Below, piece by piece: positions 27,190-37,387 of a stretch of DNA of 64,000 nt. Below the pieces are notes generated by a model that saw nothing but the letters and a program-made list of their open reading frames with translations, had not been told where the DNA came from and searched no databases. A program made the translations under genes and the position numbers. Every line of letters starts with the position of its first letter. Position 1 is the stretch's first letter. Source of the stretch: VMCP01 sp964408945 (lineage in GTDB: Bacteria > Bacteroidota > Bacteroidia > NS11-12g > UBA955); NCBI GenBank assembly GCA_964408945.1, contig CAYPBJ010000004.1, forward strand, positions 1 through 64,000, written 5' to 3'.

Positions 27190-30100
27190 TTAATATTTAT
27201 CCAATTTAGATTTGATAGTCTCTACCTCACTCTTAAGTTTGGGAGTTTTTTCAATAATGGTATTTAGCGTATTTAAGTGAGTCTCTGTTGGTAAAGATAA
27301 ACTTCCAGAATTCTCATAATAGACTCCCCAGAACAATGAATTAATGGAGTTATGGGTCTCAAATTCATATTTAGATAAATTGCTTTCTCCATTTAGTTCA
27401 ACTTGAATCTTTCTAATCTGATTTCTCAACTCCAAAATTTCTTTTCTGTTTTGATCAATCAATGTTGATACATTGGTTAGGTTTTCAAGTTTGATGTTGA
27501 TTTGTTCCAAGTCTTTATTAAGGCTTATCAATTCATTTCTGGTTTTTAAAAGCTTTTCAATAAAATTATTTCTTTCTGTTATTTGTTCAACTGTCAATTG
27601 ATTTCCTTCAAGTAGATATTTGATTTCAAAAGACACCCTAACTCCCATAGATTCAATTCCATTCTGGCTGATTTTTTCAAGTCCAACAAAGTATATACTG
27701 GGACTCAAATAAGGACCATCCGTAGTATTGGCGTTTTTTTCATTTAATTGAGTTGGTGGAACGGAAAATTTGCAATTAAAGGCACTTTTCGACCAACCCT
27801 TTTTATCGCCAATAAATGAACGAGAAATCAATTTTGCCGATTTGCTATCGCCATCATATACGGAAAGACAGAATTTATCTTGAACCTCAGATTCTTCAGC
27901 AATAATTGAATCTTTTGATGGATAAATAAAATCCAATGGTTTTGCGCTCTTTTCCATTTCCTCTCTTCGTTTTTTGACTGAGGATAATTCATTTGGAATG
28001 TTCACATATACGTTCAACTTTTCATCAAGGTTTTCGCCCATGAATCTGGATTTTCCGTGATATGCATTTCCTTCGCTTCCTAATTTTGAATACGGAATAA
28101 ATAATTTGTGGGTTTTATTTGCAGTCATCAAAACTGGTTTGTTTTCCTTTTGCAATTTGTATTCTCTTATCAATTGATAATCGTCACAAACCACAAATCC
28201 CCTTCCAAATGTGGCAAGTACAAGGTCTTCTTCCCGCTCTTGAAAAGCAATATCCTTAATTGCAACTGGTGGCAATCCGTTCATGAAAGAGGAAAAATTC
28301 AAACCTTTATCTATGGATATATAAAATCCAAATTCAGTGCCTACACAAATGATGTCATTGTCACGGGGATCAATCCACATTGATTTAATGGAACCATTTT
28401 CAGGCAAGCCTTTTCCAATTTTGGTCCAATTTTTACCTTGATCATTAGATGTATAAATGTAAGGCTTAAAATCACCTTGTCTGTGATTGTCAAACGTAGC
28501 AAAAAACTCATTTTGACTATTGATTGATAAAGAACTTACAAACGGCAATATACTTTCTAAAGTCTTTCCTGTCTTTCCTTCGTTTGCTTCAGTCCAGAGA
28601 TCAATTCCAGAGTAATTAGAGCTCAAGCGAGTCCAAGTTTTTCCATCATCGTTGGTCAAATGAATGAGACCATCATCAGTTCCTGCCAAAAGCTGTCCTT
28701 GTTTCCCTTCATATAAAAAGGTGATATTCCCGTAAATACTGGTACTTTGATTCTTCGATACTGCTTTTAATCCCCAAACTTTCTCCATAATTGGCAGTTT
28801 ATTTCGATCAATTTGTCTGCTTAGATCTTCACTCGCCACTTTCCAACTGTTACCATAATTGGTGCTGATAAACAGGCGATTTGCTGCAAAATAGAGTTTT
28901 TTGTGATCGTATTTACTAATCAGTAATGGCGCATCCCAATTCCATCGCAAAGGAGCGATAGAGTTATCTGAATTGATGATTTGTGGTTTAATATCAACAC
29001 TTTCACCGGTTTTTTTATTGTGCCTCACCAAACCACCGTATTGCCATTGTGCGTAGACGATATCTGGATTGGTGGGGTCGATTTGACTTTTAAACCCGTC
29101 TCCCCCAACTGTTACAAACCACTCATCATTTCCAATACCATTTGAAGTTTTATTTCTACTTGGCCCGCCCAATGAAAAATTGTCTTGGGTTCCACCATAA
29201 ACGTTGTAAAACGGACTGGAATTATCAACCGAAACACGATAGAATTGAGTGATAGGAAGATTTTCCTTAAAATTCCAATTTAATCCATCATCAAAAGTTT
29301 CGTAAAGTCCTCCATCACAACCAACCAATAGATGTTTTGAGTTTTTAGGGTTTATCCAAATTGCATGATTATCAACGTGTTTATTGTCTTCAGGATATCT
29401 TTTAACGGTTTTACCCCCATCTTCTGAAAAATGTAAATACGTATCCATAAAGAAGATTCTATTTCCGTTTGTTGGATCAGAAAAGATTTCTTGATAATAA
29501 TTCCCCGCAGTTTGAAATTCATTGACTTTGGTCCAACTTACACCAAAATCAGTGGAGCTGTATACTCCACCTTTTTTGCCTTCGGCTTCAACAATGGCTG
29601 TTAAATGGCCTTTTTCCGTAGGTGAAACAGAGACAGATATTCTTCCCAAGTCACCACCTGGAAATCCACCTGAACATTTTTGCCAAGATTTTCCGTGATC
29701 TTTAGAACGATATAATGCACTTTCTGGGCCTCCGCTTAAATAAGTCCATTCATGTCTTCTGCGTTGATGTGCCGTAGCGTAAAGTATGTCTGAATTATGA
29801 GGGTCTAAATGAACTTCATTGAATCCAGTTTGTTTTGAAACATAAAGAGTCGAAATCCAAGTTTTACCACCGTCATTAGATTGAAATATACCCCTTTCAC
29901 CGCCTGAACTCCACAATGGACCGTATGCAGCGATCCACATTTCTTTAGGGTTTTCAGGATTGAAAATGATTTTCGCAATACTGTGAGAGTTCTCAAAAAC
30001 TCCTTTGACTTTGGTAAAAGATTTACCCGCATCCTCTGAGAAATACAATCCATTTCCGTACCCTACACTTCTTTGGTTGTTGTTTTCACCGGTTCCAACC

Positions 30101-30411
30101 CAAATGATGTTTGGATTTTGAGGATGAATTGCCAACGAACCAATGCTTTGTGTTCCGTAATTATCAAATATGGGTTTAAACGTGGTACCGGCATTCTCCG
30201 TCTTCCAAACTCCACCATAAGCTGAAGCAATATAATATTCTGATTGGTTGGATGGATTTACGACGATATCAATGACCCTTCCACTGGTTTTGGCTGGGCC
30301 AATGTTTCGCCAACCAATTTGACTCACAAAACTTTCAAAATCTTTGTTTTGTGCTTTTAATTGGGTAAAAATCAGGCACCCAGCACATACGGTTAGAAAC
30401 AATTTTCTCAT
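27190..30411 (-). CDS. Large secreted BNR/sortilin-like beta-propeller protein without T9SS tail
   Basis: I choose ATG 30411 (1073 residues), where the signal peptide MRKLFLTVCAGCLIF begins; the frame opens 3 codons earlier. Residues ~30-740 are BNR/WD40-like repeats (SEDAGKSFTKV, SNDGGKTWIS, SKDHGKSWQKC, TNDDGKTWTRL) that form one or two beta-propellers, as in sortilin/Vps10 and GH74-like proteins. Residues ~740-950 are beta-rich. Residues ~950-1010 form a coiled coil rich in Glu, Asn and Leu. No T9SS sorting domain is present, unlike the BNR protein at 1238-4675, so it probably stays in the periplasm or is exported differently. No catalytic residues were assigned. Confidence 0.82.
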   Translation of the reverse strand: MRKLFLTVCAGCLIFTQLKAQNKDFESFVSQIGWRNIGPAKTSGRVIDIVVNPSNQSEYYIASAYGGVWKTENAGTTFKPIFDNYGTQSIGSLAIHPQNPNIIWVGTGENNNQRSVGYGNGLYFSEDAGKSFTKVKGVFENSHSIAKIIFNPENPKEMWIAAYGPLWSSGGERGIFQSNDGGKTWISTLYVSKQTGFNEVHLDPHNSDILYATAHQRRRHEWTYLSGGPESALYRSKDHGKSWQKCSGGFPGGDLGRISVSVSPTEKGHLTAIVEAEGKKGGVYSSTDFGVSWTKVNEFQTAGNYYQEIFSDPTNGNRIFFMDTYLHFSEDGGKTVKRYPEDNKHVDNHAIWINPKNSKHLLVGCDGGLYETFDDGLNWNFKENLPITQFYRVSVDNSSPFYNVYGGTQDNFSLGGPSRNKTSNGIGNDEWFVTVGGDGFKSQIDPTNPDIVYAQWQYGGLVRHNKKTGESVDIKPQIINSDNSIAPLRWNWDAPLLISKYDHKKLYFAANRLFISTNYGNSWKVASEDLSRQIDRNKLPIMEKVWGLKAVSKNQSTSIYGNITFLYEGKQGQLLAGTDDGLIHLTNDDGKTWTRLSSNYSGIDLWTEANEGKTGKTLESILPFVSSLSINSQNEFFATFDNHRQGDFKPYIYTSNDQGKNWTKIGKGLPENGSIKSMWIDPRDNDIICVGTEFGFYISIDKGLNFSSFMNGLPPVAIKDIAFQEREEDLVLATFGRGFVVCDDYQLIREYKLQKENKPVLMTANKTHKLFIPYSKLGSEGNAYHGKSRFMGENLDEKLNVYVNIPNELSSVKKRREEMEKSAKPLDFIYPSKDSIIAEESEVQDKFCLSVYDGDSKSAKLISRSFIGDKKGWSKSAFNCKFSVPPTQLNEKNANTTDGPYLSPSIYFVGLEKISQNGIESMGVRVSFEIKYLLEGNQLTVEQITERNNFIEKLLKTRNELISLNKDLEQINIKLENLTNVSTLIDQNRKEILELRNQIRKIQVELNGESNLSKYEFETHNSINSLFWGVYYENSGSLSLPTETHLNTLNTIIEKTPKLKSEVETIKSKLDKY

Positions 30412-30452
30412 AATATACAATGACTACTTCCTTTTTGGGGGAAGTTACAAAA

Positions 30453-31652
30453 TCACTGCAACTCTAAGAAATAGCCTTCAAGTTTTTTAGAAATTCCCTG
30501 CCAAGAAAAACGGTTTCTTATTTTCTCTCCACCTTTTCTGCCAAGTTCCCGACTGAAGGATTCATCATTCAGTATTTTCAATATTCCATCGGAAAATTCC
30601 GTTGGATTTTTTGCTACAATTACACCTTCCCCAGTTTCTAGGCCCAGGCCTTTGTAGCCTACTTCAGTGCTCACAACCGGAACATTCATACTAAGGGCTT
30701 CTAGAACTTTATTTTGGGTGCCAGCGCCAATTCTCAGTGGAGAAATAACCACGTTTGCGGAGGCATATTCTTTGGCTAGATCTTCAACAAATCCGGTTAC
30801 TGTTACTTTATTTGATGCGAGTGACTGAATCCAATTTCCTGGTTTTTGACCAGCAATTACAAACGTGGCTTCTGGAAACGCATCTAAAACGGAAGGCCAA
30901 ATTTCTTCAATGAAATAATGTAATGCATCAATGTTGGGTGCATAACTCATATTTCCGGTGAAAAGAATACGGCCTTTAACAAAATCAATATCGTTGCGGG
31001 GATAAAATTGATTGATATCTACCCCATTTTCTAAAAGTTCTACATTAGCGCCTGTACTTTGTTTTAAAAATTCTTGATCCACTGTGCTACAAACCAAAGT
31101 TTTGGCGAATTGAGGAATCATTTCTTGTTCAAACTTGAACAGCCTACTAAACTCAGTTGAAGCAAATAGTTTTTGTAAAAAATGCTGAGATTGATCTCTG
31201 CGTCTTTGCCAATACAAACTGAATGCATCGGGTAAATCAAGAATTACTTTTGATTTATCAATGCCATCAAAATACTGCGCCATTCTGATGTGCTGAACAT
31301 GAATGGCATCGTAATTTTCGGTGTCTAAAAGTGATTTTAGTTTTTTCTTGAACTTGCGCGACTCAAAAAAGGCAATTTGAAAAGGTTTCCGTGTAAACGT
31401 CCCCAAAAAAGTAAAAAAAGCAGAAACCCATATTGGTCTATAAATAAATTCAATTTTGGAAATGATTTTTGTGCTTTTGCTTAACGGTTTCAAAAGTGGT
31501 TCAATAGAATCTAAATCTTGTTGATTTTCGGCTATAGTAAGTAAATGAATTTCGTGATTCTCGATCAACTCGCCCATCAAATTGAAAATTTTCAATTTAT
31601 CGCCCCGGTATGGAGGGTAAGGCATTCGATTTGCAACGAATAAGATTTTCAT
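30453..31652 (-). CDS. GT4-type glycosyltransferase
   Basis: This 399-residue GT-B fold glycosyltransferase starts MKILFVANRMPYPPYRGD, the glycine-containing N-terminal loop. The C-terminal nucleotide-sugar domain has VTGFVEDLAKEYASANVVISPLRIGAGTQ split over two helices and then VLEALSMNVPVVSTEVG. The layout resembles the sugar transferases described in exosortase/PEP-CTERM loci (TIGR03087 type), but no exosortase is present here. The donor and acceptor are unknown; a role in exopolysaccharide or protein glycosylation is possible. It is monocistronic and divergent from the aminotransferase at 31718. Confidence 0.85.
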   Translation of the reverse strand: MKILFVANRMPYPPYRGDKLKIFNLMGELIENHEIHLLTIAENQQDLDSIEPLLKPLSKSTKIISKIEFIYRPIWVSAFFTFLGTFTRKPFQIAFFESRKFKKKLKSLLDTENYDAIHVQHIRMAQYFDGIDKSKVILDLPDAFSLYWQRRRDQSQHFLQKLFASTEFSRLFKFEQEMIPQFAKTLVCSTVDQEFLKQSTGANVELLENGVDINQFYPRNDIDFVKGRILFTGNMSYAPNIDALHYFIEEIWPSVLDAFPEATFVIAGQKPGNWIQSLASNKVTVTGFVEDLAKEYASANVVISPLRIGAGTQNKVLEALSMNVPVVSTEVGYKGLGLETGEGVIVAKNPTEFSDGILKILNDESFSRELGRKGGEKIRNRFSWQGISKKLEGYFLELQ

Positions 31653-31659
31653 TCACTAG

Positions 31660-31667
31660 CAAAATTA
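31660..31667 (-). promoter_or_regulatory. -7 box for the glycosyltransferase
   Basis: On the - strand this reads TAATTTTG, an exact TAnnTTTG match followed by C, with 7 nt to the ATG. Confidence 0.45.
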
Positions 31668-31717
31668 TGCTTTTTTATTTGCGCATTATTTAAAATGAAT
31701 CGATAATATTGTAAGAG

Positions 31718-32911
31718 ATGGTGACTTTAAGCAGTCGATTAGATAGAGTAATTGAGAGTCAAACTTTGGCAATGACTAAAAAAGCCAGAGAATTGAAAGA
31801 AAAGGGAAATGATGTAATCAGCCTAAGCATAGGCGAACCCGATTTTGATACCCCCATAAACATTTGCAATGAAGCAACTGAGGCTATGTCTCGAGGGGAA
31901 ACTCATTATCCACCGGTACTGGGAACTTTGGCATTTAGACAAGCAATTCAAAATAAATTATTGAAAGAGAATGGTTTAGACTATACAACTTCTCAAATAA
32001 TTGTGAGTAACGGCGCTAAGCAAAGTTTGTTTAATGCAATAATGGCATTGGTGAACCCCGGCGACGAAGTGATAATTCCAGCACCTTATTGGGTGAGTTA
32101 TCCGTCGATGGTTAATTATGCTCAAGGTAAGGTGGTAGAAATTGCTACTACAGTAGATGAAAATTACCTTTGTTCTGCTGATAAATTAGAATCGGCAATT
32201 ACCGATAAAACGAAGTTGATTATATTTTCCTCCCCTTGTAATCCAAGTGGAAGCGTAATACCTAAATTACTATTAGATCAGTGGGTGGAAGTGCTACATA
32301 GGCATCCTCATGTATTTGTTATCAGTGATGAGATTTATGAGCGGATTGTCTATGACGAAAAACCTGTTAGTATAGCGAGTTATCCCGGTATGAAAGATCG
32401 AGTTGCAGTGGTAAATGGTTTGGCGAAAGGATTTGCAATGACGGGTTGGAGAATTGGATATTTAGCAGGACCTCAAGAACTGGTAAGTGCCTGTGAAAGA
32501 TTCCAAGGAATGGTTTCATCGGGTGCTAATTCAATCGCTCAGGCTGCTGGAATTGAAGCCCTACAAGGCGATCAATCTGAAGTTGAAAAGATGCGTCAAA
32601 CCTTTGAAGAAAGAAGGAATTTGATGCATCAAGAATTATCAAAAATTGAAGGGATAAAATTGGGGAATCCTGAAGGGGCTTTTTACCATTTTCCGGATGT
32701 CTCCTATTATTTTGGGAAGAAAAACGGTAATACCACGCTGCATGATGCAGATGAACTCTGTTTGTATTTGTTAGAGTCTGCTTTAGTTGCTTTGGTTTCC
32801 GGTGCGGCATTTGGAGCTCCCAATTGCATAAGATTAAGTTATGCCACTTCAGATGCCAATATTATTGAAGCCTGTTCTCGAATCAAAAAGGCGTTAGAAT
32901 CCTTGAATTGA
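31718..32911 (+). CDS. Class I PLP-dependent aminotransferase (aspartate aminotransferase type)
   Basis: This 397-residue fold-type I aminotransferase is of the Igamma aspartate aminotransferase group. Motifs seen are SIGEPDFDTP at the N-terminus, SNGAKQSLFNA at the cofactor phosphate site, FSSPCNPSG (the Asn), VISDEIYERI (Asp contacting PLP nitrogen), and the Schiff-base Lys in NGLAKGFAMTGWRIGY. The C-terminal IRLSYATS holds the carboxylate-binding Arg. The likely reaction is Asp/2-oxoglutarate transamination, although prephenate or other substrates are known in this subgroup. hldA follows 21 bp later. Confidence 0.9.
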   Translation: MVTLSSRLDRVIESQTLAMTKKARELKEKGNDVISLSIGEPDFDTPINICNEATEAMSRGETHYPPVLGTLAFRQAIQNKLLKENGLDYTTSQIIVSNGAKQSLFNAIMALVNPGDEVIIPAPYWVSYPSMVNYAQGKVVEIATTVDENYLCSADKLESAITDKTKLIIFSSPCNPSGSVIPKLLLDQWVEVLHRHPHVFVISDEIYERIVYDEKPVSIASYPGMKDRVAVVNGLAKGFAMTGWRIGYLAGPQELVSACERFQGMVSSGANSIAQAAGIEALQGDQSEVEKMRQTFEERRNLMHQELSKIEGIKLGNPEGAFYHFPDVSYYFGKKNGNTTLHDADELCLYLLESALVALVSGAAFGAPNCIRLSYATSDANIIEACSRIKKALESLN

Positions 32912-32923
32912 ACTTTATATTTG
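32893..32923 (+). promoter_or_regulatory. Candidate promoter for the heptose kinase gene
   Basis: TATATTTG (32916-32923) is an exact -7 box, 9 nt before the ATG at 32933. A weak TTAG lies 18 nt upstream (32894-32897). It overlaps the end of the aminotransferase gene. Confidence 0.45.
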
Positions 32924-32932
32924 CCGAATTAA

Positions 32933-33922
32933 ATGAACAAGCTAGATTTAGACTCACTTTTTGATAGTTTTAACGGACTAAGAGTATTGATTGTTGGGGA
33001 TGTAATGGTAGATAATTACATCAATGGAAAGGTAGAACGAGTGTCACCAGAGGCACCCGTGCCTGTTGTAGACGTTACAAATATAGAGTCAAGATTGGGT
33101 GGAGCTGGAAATGTAGCATTGAACATTAAATCAATGGGTGCCACTCCAATTATGGTAAGTGTAATTGGAAATGATAAAGAAGGTCAAGATTTAAAATCTT
33201 TGCTTGAAGATCAAGGCATTTACTCAAAAGCATTGTTAGTCAGTGATTCTCGAAAAACCACCACAAAAACCCGCGTTGTTGGAAATCATCACCAACTTCT
33301 CAGGTTCGATCATGAGGTTAAATATGACCTAAATGCTGTTGATTCTTTTTTGTTGGAAGAGTATTTTGATAAGGAAATCGAAAATGCAGACGTGGTGATT
33401 TTTGAAGATTATAACAAAGGTGTGCTTCATGCCAATAATATTAAGTCTTTTATAGATAAAGCAAACAAACTGGGTATACCCACTATTGTTGACCCTAAGA
33501 AGAATAACTTTCTTGAATACAAGAATACGACGGTATTCAAGCCTAATTTAAAAGAAATAAAGGAAGGATTAAATATAGATTCTTCATTTGAACAAATAGA
33601 TGAAATAGAGCAAGCTATATCATTATTAGAGAAACAATTAAACAACAAAAGGACCTTAGTTACCTTGAGTGAAAGAGGAGTGATTATATCTGATGATGGA
33701 AAATTCACTCAAATTCCAGCTCACATTAGAAACATAGCCGATGTGAGTGGTGCGGGTGACACCGTTGTTAGTGTTGCCGCACTGGCCCTTGCAAAAAATG
33801 TTCAACCCAGTCTGATTGCTGAATTGAGTAATTTGGCAGGTGGTTTGGTTTGTGAAAAACGCGGAGTTGTTCCAATCAATAAAACTGAATTATTGGCTGA
33901 AGCAAAGAAGATCCTAACGTAA
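32933..33922 (+). CDS. rfaE1: D-glycero-beta-D-manno-heptose-7-phosphate kinase
   Basis: This 329-residue PfkB-family kinase is equivalent to domain I of E. coli HldE and phosphorylates heptose-7-phosphate at C1 on the way to ADP-heptose for LPS core. Motifs are VGDVMVDNYINGKVERVSPE (N-terminal substrate site), RLGGAGNVALN, VDPKKNN, and the catalytic anion hole/base in DVSGAGDTVVS. The nucleotidyltransferase domain (RfaE2) is absent and must be encoded elsewhere. It converges on the FAD oxidoreductase with a 31-bp gap that contains no convincing terminator. Confidence 0.92.
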   Translation: MNKLDLDSLFDSFNGLRVLIVGDVMVDNYINGKVERVSPEAPVPVVDVTNIESRLGGAGNVALNIKSMGATPIMVSVIGNDKEGQDLKSLLEDQGIYSKALLVSDSRKTTTKTRVVGNHHQLLRFDHEVKYDLNAVDSFLLEEYFDKEIENADVVIFEDYNKGVLHANNIKSFIDKANKLGIPTIVDPKKNNFLEYKNTTVFKPNLKEIKEGLNIDSSFEQIDEIEQAISLLEKQLNNKRTLVTLSERGVIISDDGKFTQIPAHIRNIADVSGAGDTVVSVAALALAKNVQPSLIAELSNLAGGLVCEKRGVVPINKTELLAEAKKILT

Positions 33923-33953
33923 TTTACGAAATACTTTCTGCGTATTTTGGGAA

Positions 33954-35375
33954 TTAAGAGTATCCAGATAGGTTGAATTCGGTTGACTCTTGATAATCAC
34001 TATCCGTATTGATGTCCCATAGTCTCTGATCAACTCCTGTATTTATTTCTTTTGCCAAAAGCAAACCCATCAGAATTGAATGATCTTGGTTATTGTACTT
34101 AAAGGAGCCATATCTTCCTATGAGTTTCAAATTTGAAACGGTATTCAAATAATCAATTATCGGATTAAGATTTTGCATGTAATTCGTCTCATATACAGGA
34201 TAACATTTTGGAATTTTAATCACCTTTGAATTCAATAAACGGTCGTTTTCTGAAATAAGCTTAAGGGTTAATAACTCTTTGTGGGCCAATTCAGCTAAAT
34301 ATTCATCGCTTTTTTGCCATAAAGTGTCACTGTCAAAACTCCAAAATTCCAAACATAGGATGCTGGTATTTTTTCCATTGGTTAATGTGGGACACCAATT
34401 TCTAAAATTTGTGATTCGACCGTGGGTCACTTCGGGTGAATGCACATAGATCCAGTTATCAGGAAAAAGTTCAATATTATCAATCTCAAGGTAGACCAAA
34501 GTGGTATTCCTGAAATACAGCTTTTGGGAATATTCAGTCACCTCGGCTGGAACGTCAGTCAATCCCTTAATCAAAGAAGTCATTGGCATAGTTGAAACTA
34601 TCCAATCCGCTTTAAAGGACTCTCCTTTTTGGGTGATTATTTCTGTAATCTTAGAATCCTGCTTTATGAAAGTTTCAATCTTCTGTTCAAAAATGATTTT
34701 CCCCCCTAGGTTTTCAAATCTTCTAGCAATTTCATTGTAAATGGCCCCAGTTCCTTTGTGGGGATATGCAAAAACATCAACAAGAGTCTTGTGTTTGTTG
34801 TTTTTATTGCCTTTTATAGATGAAATTAATGCTTCCCAAAGTGATAGTTTTTTTATTCTTTGGGATGCCCAATCAGCATCAATTTGATTGCAAGAAATAC
34901 CCCATAACTTTTCCGTGTAGGATTTAAAGAACATTCCGAATAGCTTTTTTCCGAATTTATTTGTTACCCAATCCTCGAAAGTTTTAACCGATTTATTCGG
35001 AAAAACGCGAATCCAAAAGTAACTAAACAGAATGTGCGTCAGTTCAAAAATGGATATGTTTCGAATGACATTTCCAATTTTTAGGGGATAATCAAAGAAC
35101 TTATTCCGATAATAAATTCGGGTAAGACGATTGACCACTGTAAAGTTATCTCCAACAATATCTTGAAAAAAATCATTTACAATTTTGTCACTAGTAAAAA
35201 AACGGTGAGGTCCACAATCAACAATTTGGCCAAACATATCTAAACTGCGAGACATCCCGCCCACTTGATTTGTAGATTCAATCAGTGTAACGGGATGTCC
35301 GAGTTTGATGAGTTGATATGCAGCAGTTAGTCCGGCAGGGCCGGCACCAATAATGATAACAGATGCTTTCGACAC
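33954..35375 (-). CDS. FAD-dependent oxidoreductase, amine-oxidase/UDP-galactopyranose-mutase-like
   Basis: This 473-residue flavoprotein opens with the dinucleotide-binding motif IIGAGPAGLTAAYQL and has VGGMSRSLDMFGQIVDCGPH, the second FAD-contact segment of the protoporphyrinogen oxidase/amine oxidase family. Members near the polysaccharide genes of Bacteroidota are often annotated as UDP-galactopyranose mutase-like. The mid-region WGISCNQIDADWASQRIK fits that family, but the substrate cannot be read off. It starts 6 bp after the stop of the POT transporter gene, so the two form an operon. Confidence 0.75.
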   Translation of the reverse strand: MSKASVIIIGAGPAGLTAAYQLIKLGHPVTLIESTNQVGGMSRSLDMFGQIVDCGPHRFFTSDKIVNDFFQDIVGDNFTVVNRLTRIYYRNKFFDYPLKIGNVIRNISIFELTHILFSYFWIRVFPNKSVKTFEDWVTNKFGKKLFGMFFKSYTEKLWGISCNQIDADWASQRIKKLSLWEALISSIKGNKNNKHKTLVDVFAYPHKGTGAIYNEIARRFENLGGKIIFEQKIETFIKQDSKITEIITQKGESFKADWIVSTMPMTSLIKGLTDVPAEVTEYSQKLYFRNTTLVYLEIDNIELFPDNWIYVHSPEVTHGRITNFRNWCPTLTNGKNTSILCLEFWSFDSDTLWQKSDEYLAELAHKELLTLKLISENDRLLNSKVIKIPKCYPVYETNYMQNLNPIIDYLNTVSNLKLIGRYGSFKYNNQDHSILMGLLLAKEINTGVDQRLWDINTDSDYQESTEFNLSGYS

Positions 35376-35381
35376 AAATGA

Positions 35382-37286
35382 TTATCTCACTCCATTCATC
35401 AAAACCAATAGTCTTTTGCTCAAGAAGAACAAGAATACAGAAGCAATACCAGCCATGAATACGAACAACATGAAGAAATCGTACAATGTAGCAATAGTAA
35501 ATCCAGCAAAAGTTGGTTTTTCAGGCTTCAGGTTCCAAATCTGTACTTTTTCAGTTTTAACCAATTTAGAATTCTTTACTTCTTCAACTACTTCATAGGT
35601 TAGTAAGTTGTTGTTTTCCAACAATACAGCTGAATTGAAGTTCTTATTGAAGCTTTTGATTACCTTCAAATGAAACACAGAAACCGATCCCATTTTTGAG
35701 GCAGAATCATACTCCACAGAAGTCAAAGTACTTTTCTCTCCCGTAGTTTCTAACCAATTTGCAGTTGCAATTGGCAATACGTAAGAGGCTTTTGGGTCAT
35801 CTTTAAACACCATAGTATCTAATGAATTAGATTTAATTGATGCTAATACGGTATTAAGTGAAGCGCTATCCGTTTTGATGGATGATGTTTCATTTTTAAC
35901 TTCTTCAGGATATAAAGAGCTCAAGGTTCCAGCAAATTTGTTAGCTGACGCAGTTGATAAAAACCATACACCCATTAACAAAGATGCAAAACGCGCAGGA
36001 GATAATTTGTTTACCATTGATAAACCAATAGGACTTAAACAAAGCTCACCTAAAGTATGTATGGTGTATAAACTTACCAACCAAATCATGCTTACTTTAG
36101 TAGAAGGATCTAATCCTTTTACACCAAATGCAATTACCAAATAACCAACAGCAAGCAAGAACAATCCTAGAGCTTGCTTAAAGGGTGAAGCTGGTTCCAT
36201 ATTGCGCTTACCCAATACACCCCACAACCAAACAAAAATTGGAGCAAAAATCACAATGGCTAATGCATTTATTGATTGGAAATACGATGCTGGAATTAAT
36301 TCTCCGAATAAATTTCTATCGGTTTGTTCTTCAGCAAAATAAGTTAAAGACGCTCCCGCCTGTTCAAATGCAGCCCAGAAGAAAATAACGAAGAATGCAG
36401 CAATATATACTACCCAAATTCTTTGTTTTTCAATTTTCGTTAAGCTTGGATCTGTAATAATGAAGCCTGGAGCAGCAATGGTCAATCCGAAAATGAATGA
36501 TCCAATTAAATCGTATTCAAGTCCCCAGAAAAACAATGAAAACAATGCAGCGAAAGCACCAACCCAAATAAATACGCGATTGTTATTCACAGGCAATGCT
36601 TCAGAGCCAGAAGGTTGTTCATCTCTCGTAGAATTGGCTTTTTCACCAATTTGTTGCCCATCAGGGGTAACGATGTATTTGTTTTTGAGTGTGATGAATA
36701 AAATCAAACTTAGGATCATTCCGGCACAAGCGGCAAGAAATCCCCAACGGAAATCGCCAGCATTTCCAGTATCGCCTAGATATCCGCAAAGTAAAGGAGC
36801 TATAAAGGCCCCCAAATTGATACCCATATAAAAAATGGTGAAAGCAGAATCTACTCTTTTATCGCCTTCTGGGTATAATTGACCAACCATTGTGGAAATA
36901 TTGGGTTTAAAAAAACCATTTCCGACAATTAACATGAACAATCCACTAAACATAAAGATGGATGCAACGGAAACTTCTTGATAATAAGTTCCGGCTAAAA
37001 ACATCAAAAATTGGCCAAGAGCCATTAAAATACCACCAATGATGATGGATTTTCTATTGCCCCAGTATCGGTCAGCCATGTAACCACCTAATAACGGGGT
37101 CAGGTATACCAATCCGGTATAACTTCCATAAATGTCAGACGCATAAGCCTTGTCAAAAAGAAGTGCTTTGGTCATAAAAAGCGTGAAAAGTGCACGCATT
37201 CCGTAATAACTGAAACGCTCCCACATTTCGGTTACAAACAGGACATAAAGCCCTTTAGGATGTCCTTTTTGAACTACTGTACTCAT
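35382..37286 (-). CDS. POT/PTR-family proton-coupled peptide transporter
   Basis: This 634-residue major-facilitator protein has the diagnostic first-helix motif EMWERFSYYGMRALFTLF (ExxER type, proton coupling) and GGYMADRYWGNRKSIIIGG between helices 2 and 3. FYMGINLGAFIAPLLCGYLG is the PTR2 signature. About 14 hydrophobic segments are visible. A ~120-residue hydrophilic insertion (~residues 465-590) lies before the last helix, and this loop is longer than in E. coli DtpA. It imports di- and tripeptides. It is the first gene of a two-gene operon and divergent from lpxD. Confidence 0.9.
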   Translation of the reverse strand: MSTVVQKGHPKGLYVLFVTEMWERFSYYGMRALFTLFMTKALLFDKAYASDIYGSYTGLVYLTPLLGGYMADRYWGNRKSIIIGGILMALGQFLMFLAGTYYQEVSVASIFMFSGLFMLIVGNGFFKPNISTMVGQLYPEGDKRVDSAFTIFYMGINLGAFIAPLLCGYLGDTGNAGDFRWGFLAACAGMILSLILFITLKNKYIVTPDGQQIGEKANSTRDEQPSGSEALPVNNNRVFIWVGAFAALFSLFFWGLEYDLIGSFIFGLTIAAPGFIITDPSLTKIEKQRIWVVYIAAFFVIFFWAAFEQAGASLTYFAEEQTDRNLFGELIPASYFQSINALAIVIFAPIFVWLWGVLGKRNMEPASPFKQALGLFLLAVGYLVIAFGVKGLDPSTKVSMIWLVSLYTIHTLGELCLSPIGLSMVNKLSPARFASLLMGVWFLSTASANKFAGTLSSLYPEEVKNETSSIKTDSASLNTVLASIKSNSLDTMVFKDDPKASYVLPIATANWLETTGEKSTLTSVEYDSASKMGSVSVFHLKVIKSFNKNFNSAVLLENNNLLTYEVVEEVKNSKLVKTEKVQIWNLKPEKPTFAGFTIATLYDFFMLFVFMAGIASVFLFFLSKRLLVLMNGVR

Positions 37287-37387
37287 ATTTTCTCTTTAAA
37301 TGTGTAAATGTTGGGGGCTAAAATAGACCAAATTTTTGAATAAGCCATACTGCAAAGCGGCAATTATCCCTTAATTTGCGTTTAATA

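Noticed and set aside
33923..33953. AAATAC/GTATTT inverted repeat between hldA-type kinase and FAD oxidoreductase as a terminator
   Set aside because: Six mostly A-T pairs with no T-run. It is not better than chance in AT-rich DNA.
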